Below, piece after piece: positions 8,462 to 17,080 of a stretch of DNA of 64,000 bases. Both the position numbers and the translations under genes were made by a program. The stretch covers positions 1-64,000 of the forward strand of contig JAVHYA010000021.1 of assembly GCA_031119395.1 (NCBI GenBank). Reading direction: 5' to 3'. Numbering within the stretch: position 1 is the stretch's first letter; every line of letters starts with the position of its first letter. The DNA is from Pseudomonadota bacterium (lineage in GTDB: Bacteria > Pseudomonadota > Gammaproteobacteria > Burkholderiales > Burkholderiaceae_C). Below the pieces are notes generated by a model. That model saw nothing but the letters and a program-made list of their open reading frames with translations. It was not told the origin of the DNA and did no database searches.

Positions 8462-9495
8462 AAGGCCTCGCGCCGGTGGACCTCGTAGCCCATCTGGCGG
8501 TTGACGGCGAGCATCGGCGCATTCACCTCGGTGTTGAGGGTCACGGCGCGGCGCAGCGTGGGATGCAGTTCGCGCGCGCCGATCAGCAGCGCCGCCTTCA
8601 CCGCCTTGGCCAGGCCGAGCCCGCGCCAGCGCCGGTCGGTGGTGGTGAGCTTCTGCCACAGCACCTCGGGCATGCGCGCATCCCACGAGCCGATGCTCAG
8701 CGCCGCCACGTCGCCGGCCGCGTCGAGCAGCAGCGCCACGTGGTGGGCGCCGCCGCGCGCGTCCATGTCGGCGTACCAGCTGCGGAAGTCGTCCAGTTCC
8801 TGGCGCACCGGCGGGCCTTCGAGCGTGCCCAGCGGCACGTCGCGGAACAGCCGGTCGATCACCGGCAGCAGTTGTGCCAGCCGGTCCAGCGGCACGCGGC
8901 CGGCGTGCAGTTCCCAGCGCAGGCCGTGCGCGGCGATGCCCGGCGCCCCGCGCCAGCGCTGCAGGAGTGCGGCATCGAGCCGATCGAACGCCAGCCGGTT
9001 CTGCACCGTCGCGAGCCGCGGCGAGGTGCCCAGCGACGCGAGCCAGGCCCAGGCCGCGGGATCGTGCGCCTGCACCGTGACCAGCGTGCGGCCCTGCGCC
9101 TGCAGGAAGCCGTGCAGCGTGCCGAGCATGCGGGTGGCGATGCCGCGGCGCCGCCAGGTGGGCAGCACGTAGCACCACGCGTCGGCGAGCGCGGCGTGCT
9201 CCCGTGCACCGGGTGCGCCGGGCCGGCGCGTGCTGGCCAGCAGGTTGCCGACCGGTTCGCCGTCGGCCGCGACCGCAGTCCAGCGGTGGTGCTGCACCAG
9301 CGGCTCCTCGCGCTGCAGGGTGCGGGCGAACTCGGCGTCGCTCATGAGCGGCATGTCGGGCGCGCGGTCGAGGTCGCGCACGCGGCGGTAGCGCTGGTAG
9401 GCGGTCCAGGTCGACGCACTGGCGCCGTGCACGTCGAAGGGCTCGATGCGGACCTCGGGCACGCGCGCCCGGTCCGCGAGGGGATCGTGTGTCAT
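8410..9495 (-). CDS. Tandem-domain GNAT N-acetyltransferase
   Basis: A 361-residue protein with two GNAT folds. The first contains YVLPTWRRRGIATRMLGTLH at about 112-131, a good acetyl-CoA pyrophosphate loop (R-x-x-G-I/A); the second has RRWRGLGLAKAVKAALL at about 295-310 and a family-typical NTEVNAPMLAVNRQMGYEV end. Double-GNAT proteins of this layout acetylate small amines or antibiotics, but no substrate can be assigned. The start ATG lies 103 bases downstream of a 26-codon ORF on the same strand with a perfect ribosome binding site, which may be its leader. Confidence 0.8.
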   Translation of the reverse strand: MTHDPLADRARVPEVRIEPFDVHGASASTWTAYQRYRRVRDLDRAPDMPLMSDAEFARTLQREEPLVQHHRWTAVAADGEPVGNLLASTRRPGAPGAREHAALADAWCYVLPTWRRRGIATRMLGTLHGFLQAQGRTLVTVQAHDPAAWAWLASLGTSPRLATVQNRLAFDRLDAALLQRWRGAPGIAAHGLRWELHAGRVPLDRLAQLLPVIDRLFRDVPLGTLEGPPVRQELDDFRSWYADMDARGGAHHVALLLDAAGDVAALSIGSWDARMPEVLWQKLTTTDRRWRGLGLAKAVKAALLIGARELHPTLRRAVTLNTEVNAPMLAVNRQMGYEVHRREAFYQVPREAIGGWLAARG

Positions 9496-9598
9496 GGAAT
9501 TCCCACGGGAACGACGACCGTGCCACGCAGGGCGTGGACACGGGCGTCTGGAACTGGACGGACCGGCGCGAAGGGCCGGCGCGATGCGGAGCGCGGCC

Positions 9599-9679
9599 TC
9601 AGCCGCGCGGCATATGCGGGCAGCACATGCCCGGCATGGCCACAGGTGCGGATGCGATGGGGAAGAAGCGGTTCGGCAT
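9599..9679 (-). CDS. Short ORF with perfect Shine-Dalgarno and CCPHM motif
   Basis: A 26-codon ORF (begins MPNRFFPIAS, ends MCCPHMPRG). AGGAGG sits exactly 5 bases before its ATG, one of the best ribosome binding sites in the window. The Met/Cys/His cluster M-C-C-P-H-M would suit soft-metal binding. A hairpin at 9523-9537 (CCACGC-AGG-GCGTGG) lies between its stop and the GNAT gene on the same strand. It could be a free peptide or a translated leader that controls the downstream gene; the function is inference only. Confidence 0.5.
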   Translation of the reverse strand: MPNRFFPIASAPVAMPGMCCPHMPRG

Positions 9680-9784
9680 GGGCACCTCCTGTTCGCGTTG
9701 TTGTGGGAGCTAGCGCATCACTCTAGCGGCGCAGCGCGCCGCCGGCCAGCGCGGTGTGGCGCGCACGCACAATCCCGGCTCGCC

Positions 9785-10501
9785 ATGAACGTCCAGCGCC
9801 TGCCCTTCCACGTCGACCATGCAGGCACCCGCCTGCATGGCAGCCGATGGGTCACGGAGGCCGACCACGCGCCGCACGTGCTCGCACTGCATGGTGGCGG
9901 CGTGTCCACGCACCTCGGCGCGCAATGGCTGATGGCCGCGCTTGCGGCGCAGGGCTGGCCCGGCGCCGGCTTCGACTTCGTCGGCCATGGCGAGACCGGC
10001 GGCGCGCTGGAAGGCTCGAGCCTCGACCACCGCATCGCGCAGGCACGCGCCGTGGCCGAGGCGCTGCCGATCGCCGCGCCCCGCGTGCTGGTGGCGTCGA
10101 GCATGGGCGGCCACATCGCCTGCCGCTTGATCGGGCCGCTGCAGCCGCGCGCGCTGATCCTCCTGTGCCCCGCGGCCTACGAGGCGGCGGCCGAGTCCCA
10201 GCCCTTCGGCCCGGCCTTCCAGCGCACCCTGCGCGCGACCACGGACTTCGACGCCTCGCCCGCGTTCGCGGCCCTCGAGCGCTTCGATGGCCGCCTGCTG
10301 CTGGTGCTCGGCAGCGAGGATGCGGTGATCCCGCCCGCCGTCGTCGCGGCCTACCGCCGCCGTGCACGCGCCGCCGAACGCGTCGAGGTGCTGATGCTCG
10401 AAGGCGCCGGCCACCTGCTGCACCGCTGGCTGGCCGAACGCCCGCAGGAAGCCGCGCGGGTGCAGGCGCGCGTGCTCGCGATGCTCGACGGCCTGGCCTG
10501 A
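9785..10501 (+). CDS. Alpha/beta hydrolase
   Basis: Serine hydrolase of the alpha/beta fold, 238 residues. The oxyanion loop is LALHGGG near residue 35, the nucleophile elbow is SSMGG with S106, the acid is in LGSEDAVIPP and the His in EGAGHLLH. It has no signal peptide and is probably cytoplasmic. The substrate is not evident; the cap region is short, as in small esterases and thioesterases. Its stop codon directly abuts the stop of the converging PaaI-type thioesterase gene. Confidence 0.8.
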   Translation: MNVQRLPFHVDHAGTRLHGSRWVTEADHAPHVLALHGGGVSTHLGAQWLMAALAAQGWPGAGFDFVGHGETGGALEGSSLDHRIAQARAVAEALPIAAPRVLVASSMGGHIACRLIGPLQPRALILLCPAAYEAAAESQPFGPAFQRTLRATTDFDASPAFAALERFDGRLLLVLGSEDAVIPPAVVAAYRRRARAAERVEVLMLEGAGHLLHRWLAERPQEAARVQARVLAMLDGLA

Positions 10502-10930
10502 TCAGCGCGCGGGCGGCACGTCTTCCACAGGCACCAGGATCGCGTCGCCGGTGGCGACCAGCTTGCGCGTGCTCGCGTCGCCCGCGCGTGCCTGCGCGAA
10601 CAGCTCGGCCGTGGTGAAGACCTGCTTGCGCCCCGCGCGCACGACCCGGCCGCGCGCGACGAAGCGCTCGCCCACCGCCGGCGCCAGGCAATTGACCGCG
10701 AAGTGCGAGGCGAGCACGCGGCCCGACACGGTCGCGGCCGCGAAGCCGCACACGGTGTCGATCAGCGCGCCGATCAGCCCCGCGTGCAGGTAGCCGGCGT
10801 ACTGCCCCATATCCTCTGGGCGCCAGGCGAGCTGCAGTTCGGCCTGCCCGTCGGCGGCCTGCGTGACCTCGAAGCCGGCCCAGCGGTTGAAGGCGGCACT
10901 GGCGTTGATGGCGGCGATCGTGTCGAGCAT
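10502..10930 (-). CDS. PaaI/YigI-type hotdog-fold thioesterase
   Basis: Cytoplasmic acyl-CoA thioesterase of the hotdog PaaI family, 142 residues. The HAGLIGALIDTVCGFAA segment is the family active-site helix, with the Asp acting as general base, and SGRVLASHFAVNCLAPA is the central strand. It starts at an ATG at 10930 with GGAGTCGTCCC upstream. It converges without a gap on the alpha/beta hydrolase gene. The acyl substrate cannot be inferred from context. Confidence 0.82.
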   Translation of the reverse strand: MLDTIAAINASAAFNRWAGFEVTQAADGQAELQLAWRPEDMGQYAGYLHAGLIGALIDTVCGFAAATVSGRVLASHFAVNCLAPAVGERFVARGRVVRAGRKQVFTTAELFAQARAGDASTRKLVATGDAILVPVEDVPPAR

Positions 10931-11058
10931 GGGACGACTCCTGGTGCAACGGTGCGGCCACTCTAGGAAGCACGGGCCCTGCGCGTCGTCCCGCGCGCGA
11001 CGCCCACCGCCGCGGCGGTTGCATGGGCGACAGACGCGAGGGCGACAGCGCTACGAGC

Positions 11059-11122
11059 TTGCTATTGAATCGATAGCATCCCGCGCCCATTCCACGGGCG
11101 CTGCAGGCCTTTTTTCTTGAAG
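11059..11122 (+). repeat. Dispersed GATAGC/GCGCCC repeat, copy 2
   Basis: Complete copy: TTGCTATTGAATCGATAGC, then GCGCCCATTCCACGGGCGC, then TGCAGGCC and a T-rich tail ending CTTGAAGC. It lies in the region between the divergent thioesterase and DUF4139 genes. Confidence 0.85.
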
Positions 11123-11217
11123 CCGCGAATCCTGCAACCCCGAAACGCGGCGTGCGCCGTATGAGCCTTCATCGCCGCCTGCGGGCTGCGAGTCCCTCAA
11201 CTTCGGAGAAGCCCACC

Positions 11218-12867
11218 ATGCCCTTGCTGTCCCCCACCTTCCTGCGCCGCGAACCGCTGCTGGCTGCGTTGGCCGCGGCCTTCGCCCTGCCGGCCGCCGC
11301 CCTCGACCTGCCGCCGCCCGCGGCGGTCGCATCGCGCATTGCGCAGGTCAAGGTCTACCCCGGCAGCGCGACCGTCGAGCGCGTGGCACGCATCCCGGCG
11401 GGCAGCCGCAGCGTCACCATCGCCTGCCTGCCCGCGGGCCTGGACGTGCAGAGCCTGCAGGTGAGCGCCGACGCCTCGGTGCGCGTGGGCGAGACCTCGG
11501 TCGTCACCGGGCCGCGCGCGCTCTCGGCGGCCTGCGCCACCAGTGCGCTCGACGGCCGCATCCGCGCGCTGGAGGACCAGAAGGCCACCCTGCAGGCCGA
11601 GCGCGATGCGCTGGGCCTGGTGACCGGCTACCTCAAGGGACTGGGCGGCGGCGATGGCGATGCGAAACGGCCCGCGGTCGATGCGCGCAACCTCGCCGCG
11701 ACCGCCGACGCGATGCGCCGCACCGGCCAGGAGTCGCTGCTGCGCCAGCACCAGATCGACCGGCGGCAGGAAGACATCGACCGGCAACTGCAGCCGCTCG
11801 TGGCCGAGCGCCAGCGCAGCCAGGGTGGCGAGAACGGCCAGGTCACCGCCGTGACGGTGACGCTCGACGCGCCGCGCGAGGCCGAACTGCGCCTCGCCTA
11901 CCAGGTGGCCGGGCCGGGCTGGGCGCCCAGCTACCGCGCGCTGCTCGACACCACCACCCGCAAGCTGCGCATCGAGCGCCAGGCGCTGGTCGCGCAGGCC
12001 ACCGGTGAGGACTGGCGCGGCGTGAAGCTGGTGCTGTCCACCGGCCAGCCCAGGCGCAACACGGCGGGCCGGACGCCTGCGCCCTGGCGCATCGGCGTCG
12101 AGCCGCCAGCGCAGCCGCAGGTCGCGCGCGAGGACAGCGTCGCGCGTCTGGCGATGGCGCCGGCGCCCGCGGCGCCCATGGCCGCGGGCAAGGCGATGGC
12201 GCCCGAGCGGCCGCTGTTCGACGTCAACGTGTTCCACAACAGCTTCGCCACCGAGTTCGACGTGACGCAGCCCATCGACGTGCCGTCGAACGGCCAGCGC
12301 GTGGCCATGCCGCTGGGCCAGCATGAAGACACGGCGCAGGTGGCGGTGCGCATCAGCCCGCGGCTGGAGCAGGCGGGCTACCTCGTCGCCGACATCGCGC
12401 AGCCCGAAGGGGTGTGGCCGGCCGGCGCGCTGCAGCTCTACCGCGACGGCGCCTTCGTCGGCAGCGGCCAGTGGAATGCACCGGGCAACGTCGACGGGCC
12501 CGCGCGCGTGACGCTTTCGTTCGGCCGCGACGAGCTCGTGCGGGTGAGCGCCGAGCCCGAGCGCGACAACCAGGGCACCGGCGGATTCGCCGGCAGCCGT
12601 GCCGAGCGCCAGGTGCAGCGCGCGTACGTGGTCGAGAACCGCCACCGCACGCCGATCGCCGTGCAGGTGCTGGAGGCGGCGCCGGTGTCGGTGAACGAGC
12701 AGGTGCGCGTGGCCGCAAGCTTCTCGCCGCAGCCGGCCGAGCTGGCCTGGAACCGGCAGCCCGGCGTGGCGATGTGGCGCACGGAACTGGGCGCCGGCCA
12801 GCGCGCCCGCTTCACCGCCGACTACACCATCGGCTACCCGAAGGACGCGCGGCTGCAGGAACGCTGA
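11218..12867 (+). CDS. DUF4139 (MuiA-like) secreted protein
   Basis: A 549-residue exported protein of the mucoidy-inhibitor-A-like family. Residues 1-29 form a signal peptide ending in PAAALDLP; 40-110 match the N-terminal DUF4140 pattern (VKVYPGSATVERVARIPAG); 110-205 are predicted coiled coil rich in Glu and Gln; the rest is the DUF4139 beta-domain (LRLAYQVAGPGWAPSYRALLD and ending NRQPGVAMWRTELGAGQ). The molecular function of the family is unknown. GGAGA lies 8 bases before the chosen ATG. A strong hairpin terminator follows the stop. Confidence 0.82.
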   Translation: MPLLSPTFLRREPLLAALAAAFALPAAALDLPPPAAVASRIAQVKVYPGSATVERVARIPAGSRSVTIACLPAGLDVQSLQVSADASVRVGETSVVTGPRALSAACATSALDGRIRALEDQKATLQAERDALGLVTGYLKGLGGGDGDAKRPAVDARNLAATADAMRRTGQESLLRQHQIDRRQEDIDRQLQPLVAERQRSQGGENGQVTAVTVTLDAPREAELRLAYQVAGPGWAPSYRALLDTTTRKLRIERQALVAQATGEDWRGVKLVLSTGQPRRNTAGRTPAPWRIGVEPPAQPQVAREDSVARLAMAPAPAAPMAAGKAMAPERPLFDVNVFHNSFATEFDVTQPIDVPSNGQRVAMPLGQHEDTAQVAVRISPRLEQAGYLVADIAQPEGVWPAGALQLYRDGAFVGSGQWNAPGNVDGPARVTLSFGRDELVRVSAEPERDNQGTGGFAGSRAERQVQRAYVVENRHRTPIAVQVLEAAPVSVNEQVRVAASFSPQPAELAWNRQPGVAMWRTELGAGQRARFTADYTIGYPKDARLQER

Positions 12868-12890
12868 TCGGCGACTGCACCCCACGCGCA

Positions 12891-12928
12891 AGCGGCACGG
12901 CGTCCAACGCCGTGCCGCTCACTTTTTG
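12891..12928 (+). terminator. Rho-independent terminator of the DUF4139 gene
   Basis: A perfect 12-bp stem (AGCGGCACGGCG / CGCCGTGCCGCT) with a TCCAA loop is followed by CACTTTTTG. The T-run is shared with the left edge of repeat copy 3. Confidence 0.85.
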
Positions 12929-12980
12929 ATAGCTGCTCGCGCCCGTCCGGTGGGCGCTGCGGGCCTTTTCTATCTAAGAC
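12922..12980 (+). repeat. Dispersed GATAGC/GCGCCC repeat, copy 3 (left arm truncated)
   Basis: Begins at TTTTTGATAGCTGC, lacking the TTGCTATC arm, then GCGCCCGTCCGGTGGGCGC, TGCGGGCC and TTTTCTATCTAAGAC. It abuts the terminator of the DUF4139 gene. Confidence 0.8.
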
Positions 12981-12992
12981 GCTGCGAAGCGA

Positions 12993-13193
12993 TCAGCGCC
13001 ACACGTAGTGGCCGCGCACATAACGGCCCCGGTGGTCGCGGTGCGCGGGCACCCAGACCTTGTGCTTGCGGTGATGGGGCCGAACGTGCGGGCGCTCCAT
13101 GTGCGGGCCGGGCGGCGGCGGCGGACGCATCGGCTGGGCAAAACTGGCCACACACATGGTGGCGGCGGCAAGCGCGATCAGGTACTTCTTCAT
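12993..13193 (-). CDS. Small His-rich secreted protein, WxxGxW-like
   Basis: A 66-residue precursor with a clear signal peptide (MKKYLIALAAATMCVASFAQ) and a mature part made of a Pro/Met-rich segment and the basic, His-rich tail HVRPHHRKHKVWVPAHRDHR with a final GHYVWR. The spacing VWVPAHR...RGHYVW resembles the short secreted proteins with WxPGHW-type repeats that are common in beta-proteobacteria. It should be periplasmic; the histidines could bind metal, but no function is known. Confidence 0.7.
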   Translation of the reverse strand: MKKYLIALAAATMCVASFAQPMRPPPPPGPHMERPHVRPHHRKHKVWVPAHRDHRGRYVRGHYVWR

Positions 13194-13426
13194 GTTGGTC
13201 TGTCCTGTGAATGGTCGAAACGATGTGCCCGAGAGGGACGGCAAGACGCTAGCGCGCACGCGGTCGCGGCGGCTGTAGGCCAAGGCCGATGCCGGCCGCC
13301 ACACCGGGGCCAGCGGATGGATTGGGCAGGAACGCCGAACGGCGGCTTGGACCTCGGCCTACGCATTCACGCCCCTGCATGCCGCAACCTCGCCGTCATG
13401 TTGAACTGCCCCAGGAGATGGCACGC

Positions 13427-13783
13427 ATGCAAATCCAGCTGAACACGAGCAACGGCGTCGAGAACAAGGAGTCGCTGGACCGCTGGGCCGACGAGGAACT
13501 GCGCCAGCAGCTGCATCGCTATGCGGACGACCTGACCCGCGTCGAGGTGCACCTGAGCGACGAGAACGGCCAGCGCGCCAGCGATGCCGACAAGCGCTGC
13601 GTGATGGAGGCGCGGCTCGCACACCATGCGCCCCTGGCCGTGACGCACGATGCGGGGACGCTGGACGACGCCTTCCGCGGCGCGCTGGACAAGCTCAAGC
13701 GCCAGATCGAGCACAAGACCGAACGCACTGCCAAGCACCGCGACCGCACCACGATCCGCACCGTCGACGGCACGCAGGAGTGA
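13427..13783 (+). CDS. HPF/RaiA-like ribosome-associated protein
   Basis: A 118-residue protein of the sigma-54-modulation/ribosome hibernation family: MQIQLNTSNGVENKESLDRW at the start, then ADDLTRVEVHLSDENG and the KRCVMEARLAHHAPLAVTHD strand, ending in a Lys/Arg-rich helix. Short members of this family bind the 30S subunit in resting cells; this one is more acidic than RaiA and may be a divergent paralogue. AGGAG lies 9 bases before the ATG at 13427; another ATG three codons upstream is less well placed. The downstream gene begins at its stop codon, so the two are probably co-translated. Confidence 0.75.
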   Translation: MQIQLNTSNGVENKESLDRWADEELRQQLHRYADDLTRVEVHLSDENGQRASDADKRCVMEARLAHHAPLAVTHDAGTLDDAFRGALDKLKRQIEHKTERTAKHRDRTTIRTVDGTQE

Positions 13784-13785
13784 GG

Positions 13786-15981
13786 ATGGGTGGAACGAAC
13801 GCGGCAACGCCGCATGCCTGGCAGTTCGTCCGCGCGGGTGGTGTGGACCAGGTGGTCTTCCGCAGCGGCGAGGACATCGCCCGCCTGCGCGAGCTGGATC
13901 CGAAGCTGTGGGTCGCCCTGGCCTGCCCGGTGCAGGGCCTGGAGTTCGACGCCCGCACGCTGGAGCTGATCGACACCAACCATGACGGGCGCATCCGCCC
14001 ACCCGAGCTGATCGCGGCCTGCGAATGGGCGTGCAGGGAGCTGCGCGATCCCGACACGCTGCTCGCACCCCACGCCAGCCTGGCCGTGGCCGACCTCGCC
14101 GAGGGCAGCGCGCTGGCGCCCGAGGTGGCCCGCATCCTGGAGATCGTGGGCAAGGGCGCGGGCGACGCGCTCACGCTGGAGGACGTGACCGGCCGCAGCG
14201 AGCTGCTGGCCGCAATGCGCTTCAACGGCGATGGCATCGTGACGGCGGCAACGGCGCAGGACGCGCCGACGCAGGAACTCATCCGCCGCATCATGGCCAC
14301 CCACGGCAGCGTGCAGGACCGCAACGGCGAGGCCGGGGTGAACCGCGCCCACGCCGACGCCTTCTTCGCGGACGTGCAGGCGCTGCGCGACTGGCATGCG
14401 CGCGCCGTGGCCGACGGCCCGGCCATGCCGCTGGGCGACCGCACGCTCGACGCCGCGCAGGCGGTGGAGGCGGTGCACGGCAAGGTGGAGGACTTCTTCG
14501 CGCGCTGCCGCGTCGCCGCCTACGACATCCAGGCCGTGCCGGCGCTCAACCCCTCGCCTGCCGAGTACGAGGCCTTGGCCGGCCAGGCCATCGACGCGCA
14601 GGCCGCGGTGCTCGCCGCACTGCCGCTCGCGCCCGTCACGCCGGGCCGCACCCTGCCGCTGGGTGGGCACGTCAATCCCGCCTGGGCCGACGCGCTGGCG
14701 CGCTTGCGCGACGCGGCGGCGGTGCCGCTGCTCGGCGAAGACGCCGACGCCCTGAGCGAGGCGCAGTGGCGCGACCTGCTCGCGCGCCTGGCGCCCTGCC
14801 GCGAGTGGCTGCGCACGCGGCCCGACACGAAGCTCGGCGCCGCCGACTCGGCCGCACTCGACGCGTGGCTGCAGGCGCGGCCCGCGCTGCTCGCGCTCAT
14901 CGCCGAGGACGAGGGCGTGGAGGCGCACAACGCGCGCATCGTCGACCTGGAACGCCTGATCCGCCTGCGCCGCGACCTCGTCGCGCTGCTGCACAACTTC
15001 GTCTCCTTCAAGGCCTTCTACCACCGCGAGGGCGCGATCTTCCAGGCCGGCACGCTGTACCTCGACGGCCGCAGCTGCGACCTGACCGTGCGGGTGGACG
15101 ACGCGAAGAAGCACGCCATGCTGGCCGGCCTGGCCAAGACCTGTCTGGCGTATTGCGACTGCACGCGCGAGGGCAAGAAGATGGGCATCGTGGCCGCCTT
15201 CACGGCCGGCGACGTCGACTTCCTCTTCGTCGGGCGCAATGGCGTGTTCTACGACCGGCAGGGCCGCGACTGGGACGCCAGCATCACCAAGCTGATCGAG
15301 AACCCGACGAGCGTGGCGCAGGCCTTCTTCTCGCCCTACAAGAAGTTCGTGCGCGTGATCGAGGAACAGGTCGCCAAGCGGGCGGCGGCGAGCGAGGCCA
15401 CGGCGCAGAGCTCGCTGACCTCGATGGCCACCACGCTCACCACCGCCGACAAGGCGGCCGCCGCGCCGGCCAAGCCCGGCGTGGTGCCCAAGGCCGGCAA
15501 CGGGCGCATCGACGTCGGCACGGTGGCGGCCATCGGCGTGGCGCTGGGCAGCATCAGCGCGGTGATGGTGGGCATCTTCGCGAAGTTCATCGACCTGGGC
15601 GCCTGGATCCCGATCGCCCTGGCGGGCATCGTGCTGGCGATCTCGGGGCCGAGCATGCTGATCGCATGGCTCAAGCTGCGCCAGCGCAGCCTGGGGCCGA
15701 TCCTGGACGCCAGCGGCTGGGCCATCAACGGCCGCATGAAGGTCAACGTGCGGCTGGGCGCCTCGCTGTCGCAGGTGGCGCACGTGCCGGCCACGGCGCG
15801 GCGCATGACGCGCGATCCCTTCGCCGACCGCAACGGTTTCGCGGGTGCGGCGGCGGCGGTGGTGCTGGTCGCCGCGGTCGCGGTGCTGGCCTGGCGCATG
15901 GACTGGCTCGACACGCGCCTGCCCGCCGCCCTGCAGCACGCGCCGCAGGGGCCGGCGGCCACGGGCGCACCGGCGTCCTGA
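13786..15981 (+). CDS. Large EF-hand-bearing membrane protein of unknown function
   Basis: A 731-residue protein that I do not recognise as a named family. It has a canonical EF-hand loop at 63-74 (DTNHDGRIRPPE), and two weaker loops around FNGDGIVTAA and DRNGEAGVNR. The middle is soluble and helical, with a conserved-looking block (HREGAIFQAGTLYLDGRSCD and the following CDCTREGKKMG). Two membrane helices follow at about 575-635 and a third near the C-terminus. GGAG lies 5 bases before the ATG at 13786; a GTG at 13780 overlaps the stop of the HPF-like gene. A calcium-responsive membrane role is inference. Confidence 0.75.
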   Translation: MGGTNAATPHAWQFVRAGGVDQVVFRSGEDIARLRELDPKLWVALACPVQGLEFDARTLELIDTNHDGRIRPPELIAACEWACRELRDPDTLLAPHASLAVADLAEGSALAPEVARILEIVGKGAGDALTLEDVTGRSELLAAMRFNGDGIVTAATAQDAPTQELIRRIMATHGSVQDRNGEAGVNRAHADAFFADVQALRDWHARAVADGPAMPLGDRTLDAAQAVEAVHGKVEDFFARCRVAAYDIQAVPALNPSPAEYEALAGQAIDAQAAVLAALPLAPVTPGRTLPLGGHVNPAWADALARLRDAAAVPLLGEDADALSEAQWRDLLARLAPCREWLRTRPDTKLGAADSAALDAWLQARPALLALIAEDEGVEAHNARIVDLERLIRLRRDLVALLHNFVSFKAFYHREGAIFQAGTLYLDGRSCDLTVRVDDAKKHAMLAGLAKTCLAYCDCTREGKKMGIVAAFTAGDVDFLFVGRNGVFYDRQGRDWDASITKLIENPTSVAQAFFSPYKKFVRVIEEQVAKRAAASEATAQSSLTSMATTLTTADKAAAAPAKPGVVPKAGNGRIDVGTVAAIGVALGSISAVMVGIFAKFIDLGAWIPIALAGIVLAISGPSMLIAWLKLRQRSLGPILDASGWAINGRMKVNVRLGASLSQVAHVPATARRMTRDPFADRNGFAGAAAAVVLVAAVAVLAWRMDWLDTRLPAALQHAPQGPAATGAPAS

Positions 15982-15993
15982 AAGGCGCGTGCC

Positions 15994-16902
15994 TCAGCGG
16001 CGCGCGGCCATCGCCTTGCCGACCTCGTTGGCGCCCTGTGCGGCGCCGCTTTGCGGCACCTGCTCGCCGTTGCGGTCGGTCACTTCCTGCAGCCGCGCGG
16101 CCAGCAGCTCCGGCGTGTCGGCCGCCAGGCCGACGTAGGCGCCCTGGGTCAGCGTGATGTGCGCCGCCTCGAAGGTGCCGGCGCCGGCGCACAGGATGGT
16201 GCGCGTGGGCGCGCTCTCGGCCGCCAGCACCAGCATGGCGGGCACCACGGCCTCGGGCTTGAGGGCGTCGAGCACCTCCTGGGGCATCAGGCCCTCGGTC
16301 ATGCGCGTGGCCGCGGTCGGCGCCAGGCAGTTGACGTGGATGTTGTTCTTGGCGCCCTCCAGGCTCAGCGTCTGCATCAGGCCGACCAGCGCGAGCTTGG
16401 CGGCGCCGTAGTTGCTCTGGCCGAAGTTGCCGTACAGGCCGGAGGAGGACGTGGTCATCACGATGCGGCCGTACTTCTGCTCGTTCATCAGCGCCCAGAC
16501 GGCCTTGGTGCAGTGCACGGCGCCCATCAGGTGCACGTCGACCACGAGGCGGAAGTCGGCCAGGTCCATCTTGGCGAAGCTCTTGTCGCGCAGGATGCCG
16601 GCGTTGTTGACCAGCACGTCGACCCGGCCCCAGGCGTCCACCGCCTGCTGCACCATCGCCTGCACCGCGGCGAAGTCGGTGACGGAGGCGCCGTTGGCGA
16701 TGGCTTCGCCGCCGGCCGCGCGGATCTCGTCCACCACCTGCTGCGCTGCCGTGGCGGAGCCGCCCTGCCCGTCCACCGCGCCGCCCAGGTCGTTGACCAG
16801 CACCTTGGCGCCCCGCGCCGCCAGGGCCAGCGCGTGCTGGCGACCCAGGCCGCCGCCGGCCCCGGTGACGATGGCCACGCGGCCCTTGAAATCGATGTTC
16901 AC
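15994..16902 (-). CDS. SDR family 3-hydroxyacyl-CoA dehydrogenase-like oxidoreductase
   Basis: Short-chain dehydrogenase of 302 residues closest in pattern to the (3R)-hydroxyacyl-CoA dehydrogenase part of multifunctional beta-oxidation enzymes. TGAGGGLG at 14-21 binds the nucleotide, NNAG is present, and the catalytic YGAAK follows a Ser-rich TTSSSGLYGNFGQSN loop; the DLGGAVDG segment after strand 2 favours NAD(H). It starts with GTG and has AGGAAAGGAA upstream. It converges on the EF-hand membrane gene. A role in acyl-CoA oxidation is likely but not proven. Confidence 0.83.
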   Translation of the reverse strand: MNIDFKGRVAIVTGAGGGLGRQHALALAARGAKVLVNDLGGAVDGQGGSATAAQQVVDEIRAAGGEAIANGASVTDFAAVQAMVQQAVDAWGRVDVLVNNAGILRDKSFAKMDLADFRLVVDVHLMGAVHCTKAVWALMNEQKYGRIVMTTSSSGLYGNFGQSNYGAAKLALVGLMQTLSLEGAKNNIHVNCLAPTAATRMTEGLMPQEVLDALKPEAVVPAMLVLAAESAPTRTILCAGAGTFEAAHITLTQGAYVGLAADTPELLAARLQEVTDRNGEQVPQSGAAQGANEVGKAMAARR

Positions 16903-17080
16903 GCTCGGTTCCTTTCCTTGTCAGGCATTGAATGGCCGCACGCGTCCCGCAGGGACCGCGGCCGGAGGATCGCAACCGGCGACTGTAGTGCCTCGCGCAG
17001 CGACGGCCCTGTCGCGGGCGCACGCGCACGTCCCGGCGAGCGAGGCGCCGGCCACGACAGCGCGGGGAGACGGGACGCCG

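Noticed and set aside
6700-9541. Extension of the LytTR frame upstream of 6661 on the minus strand
   Set aside because: The upstream part lies opposite the acyltransferase gene and in another phase of the GNAT gene and has no motif; the family start is near 6661.
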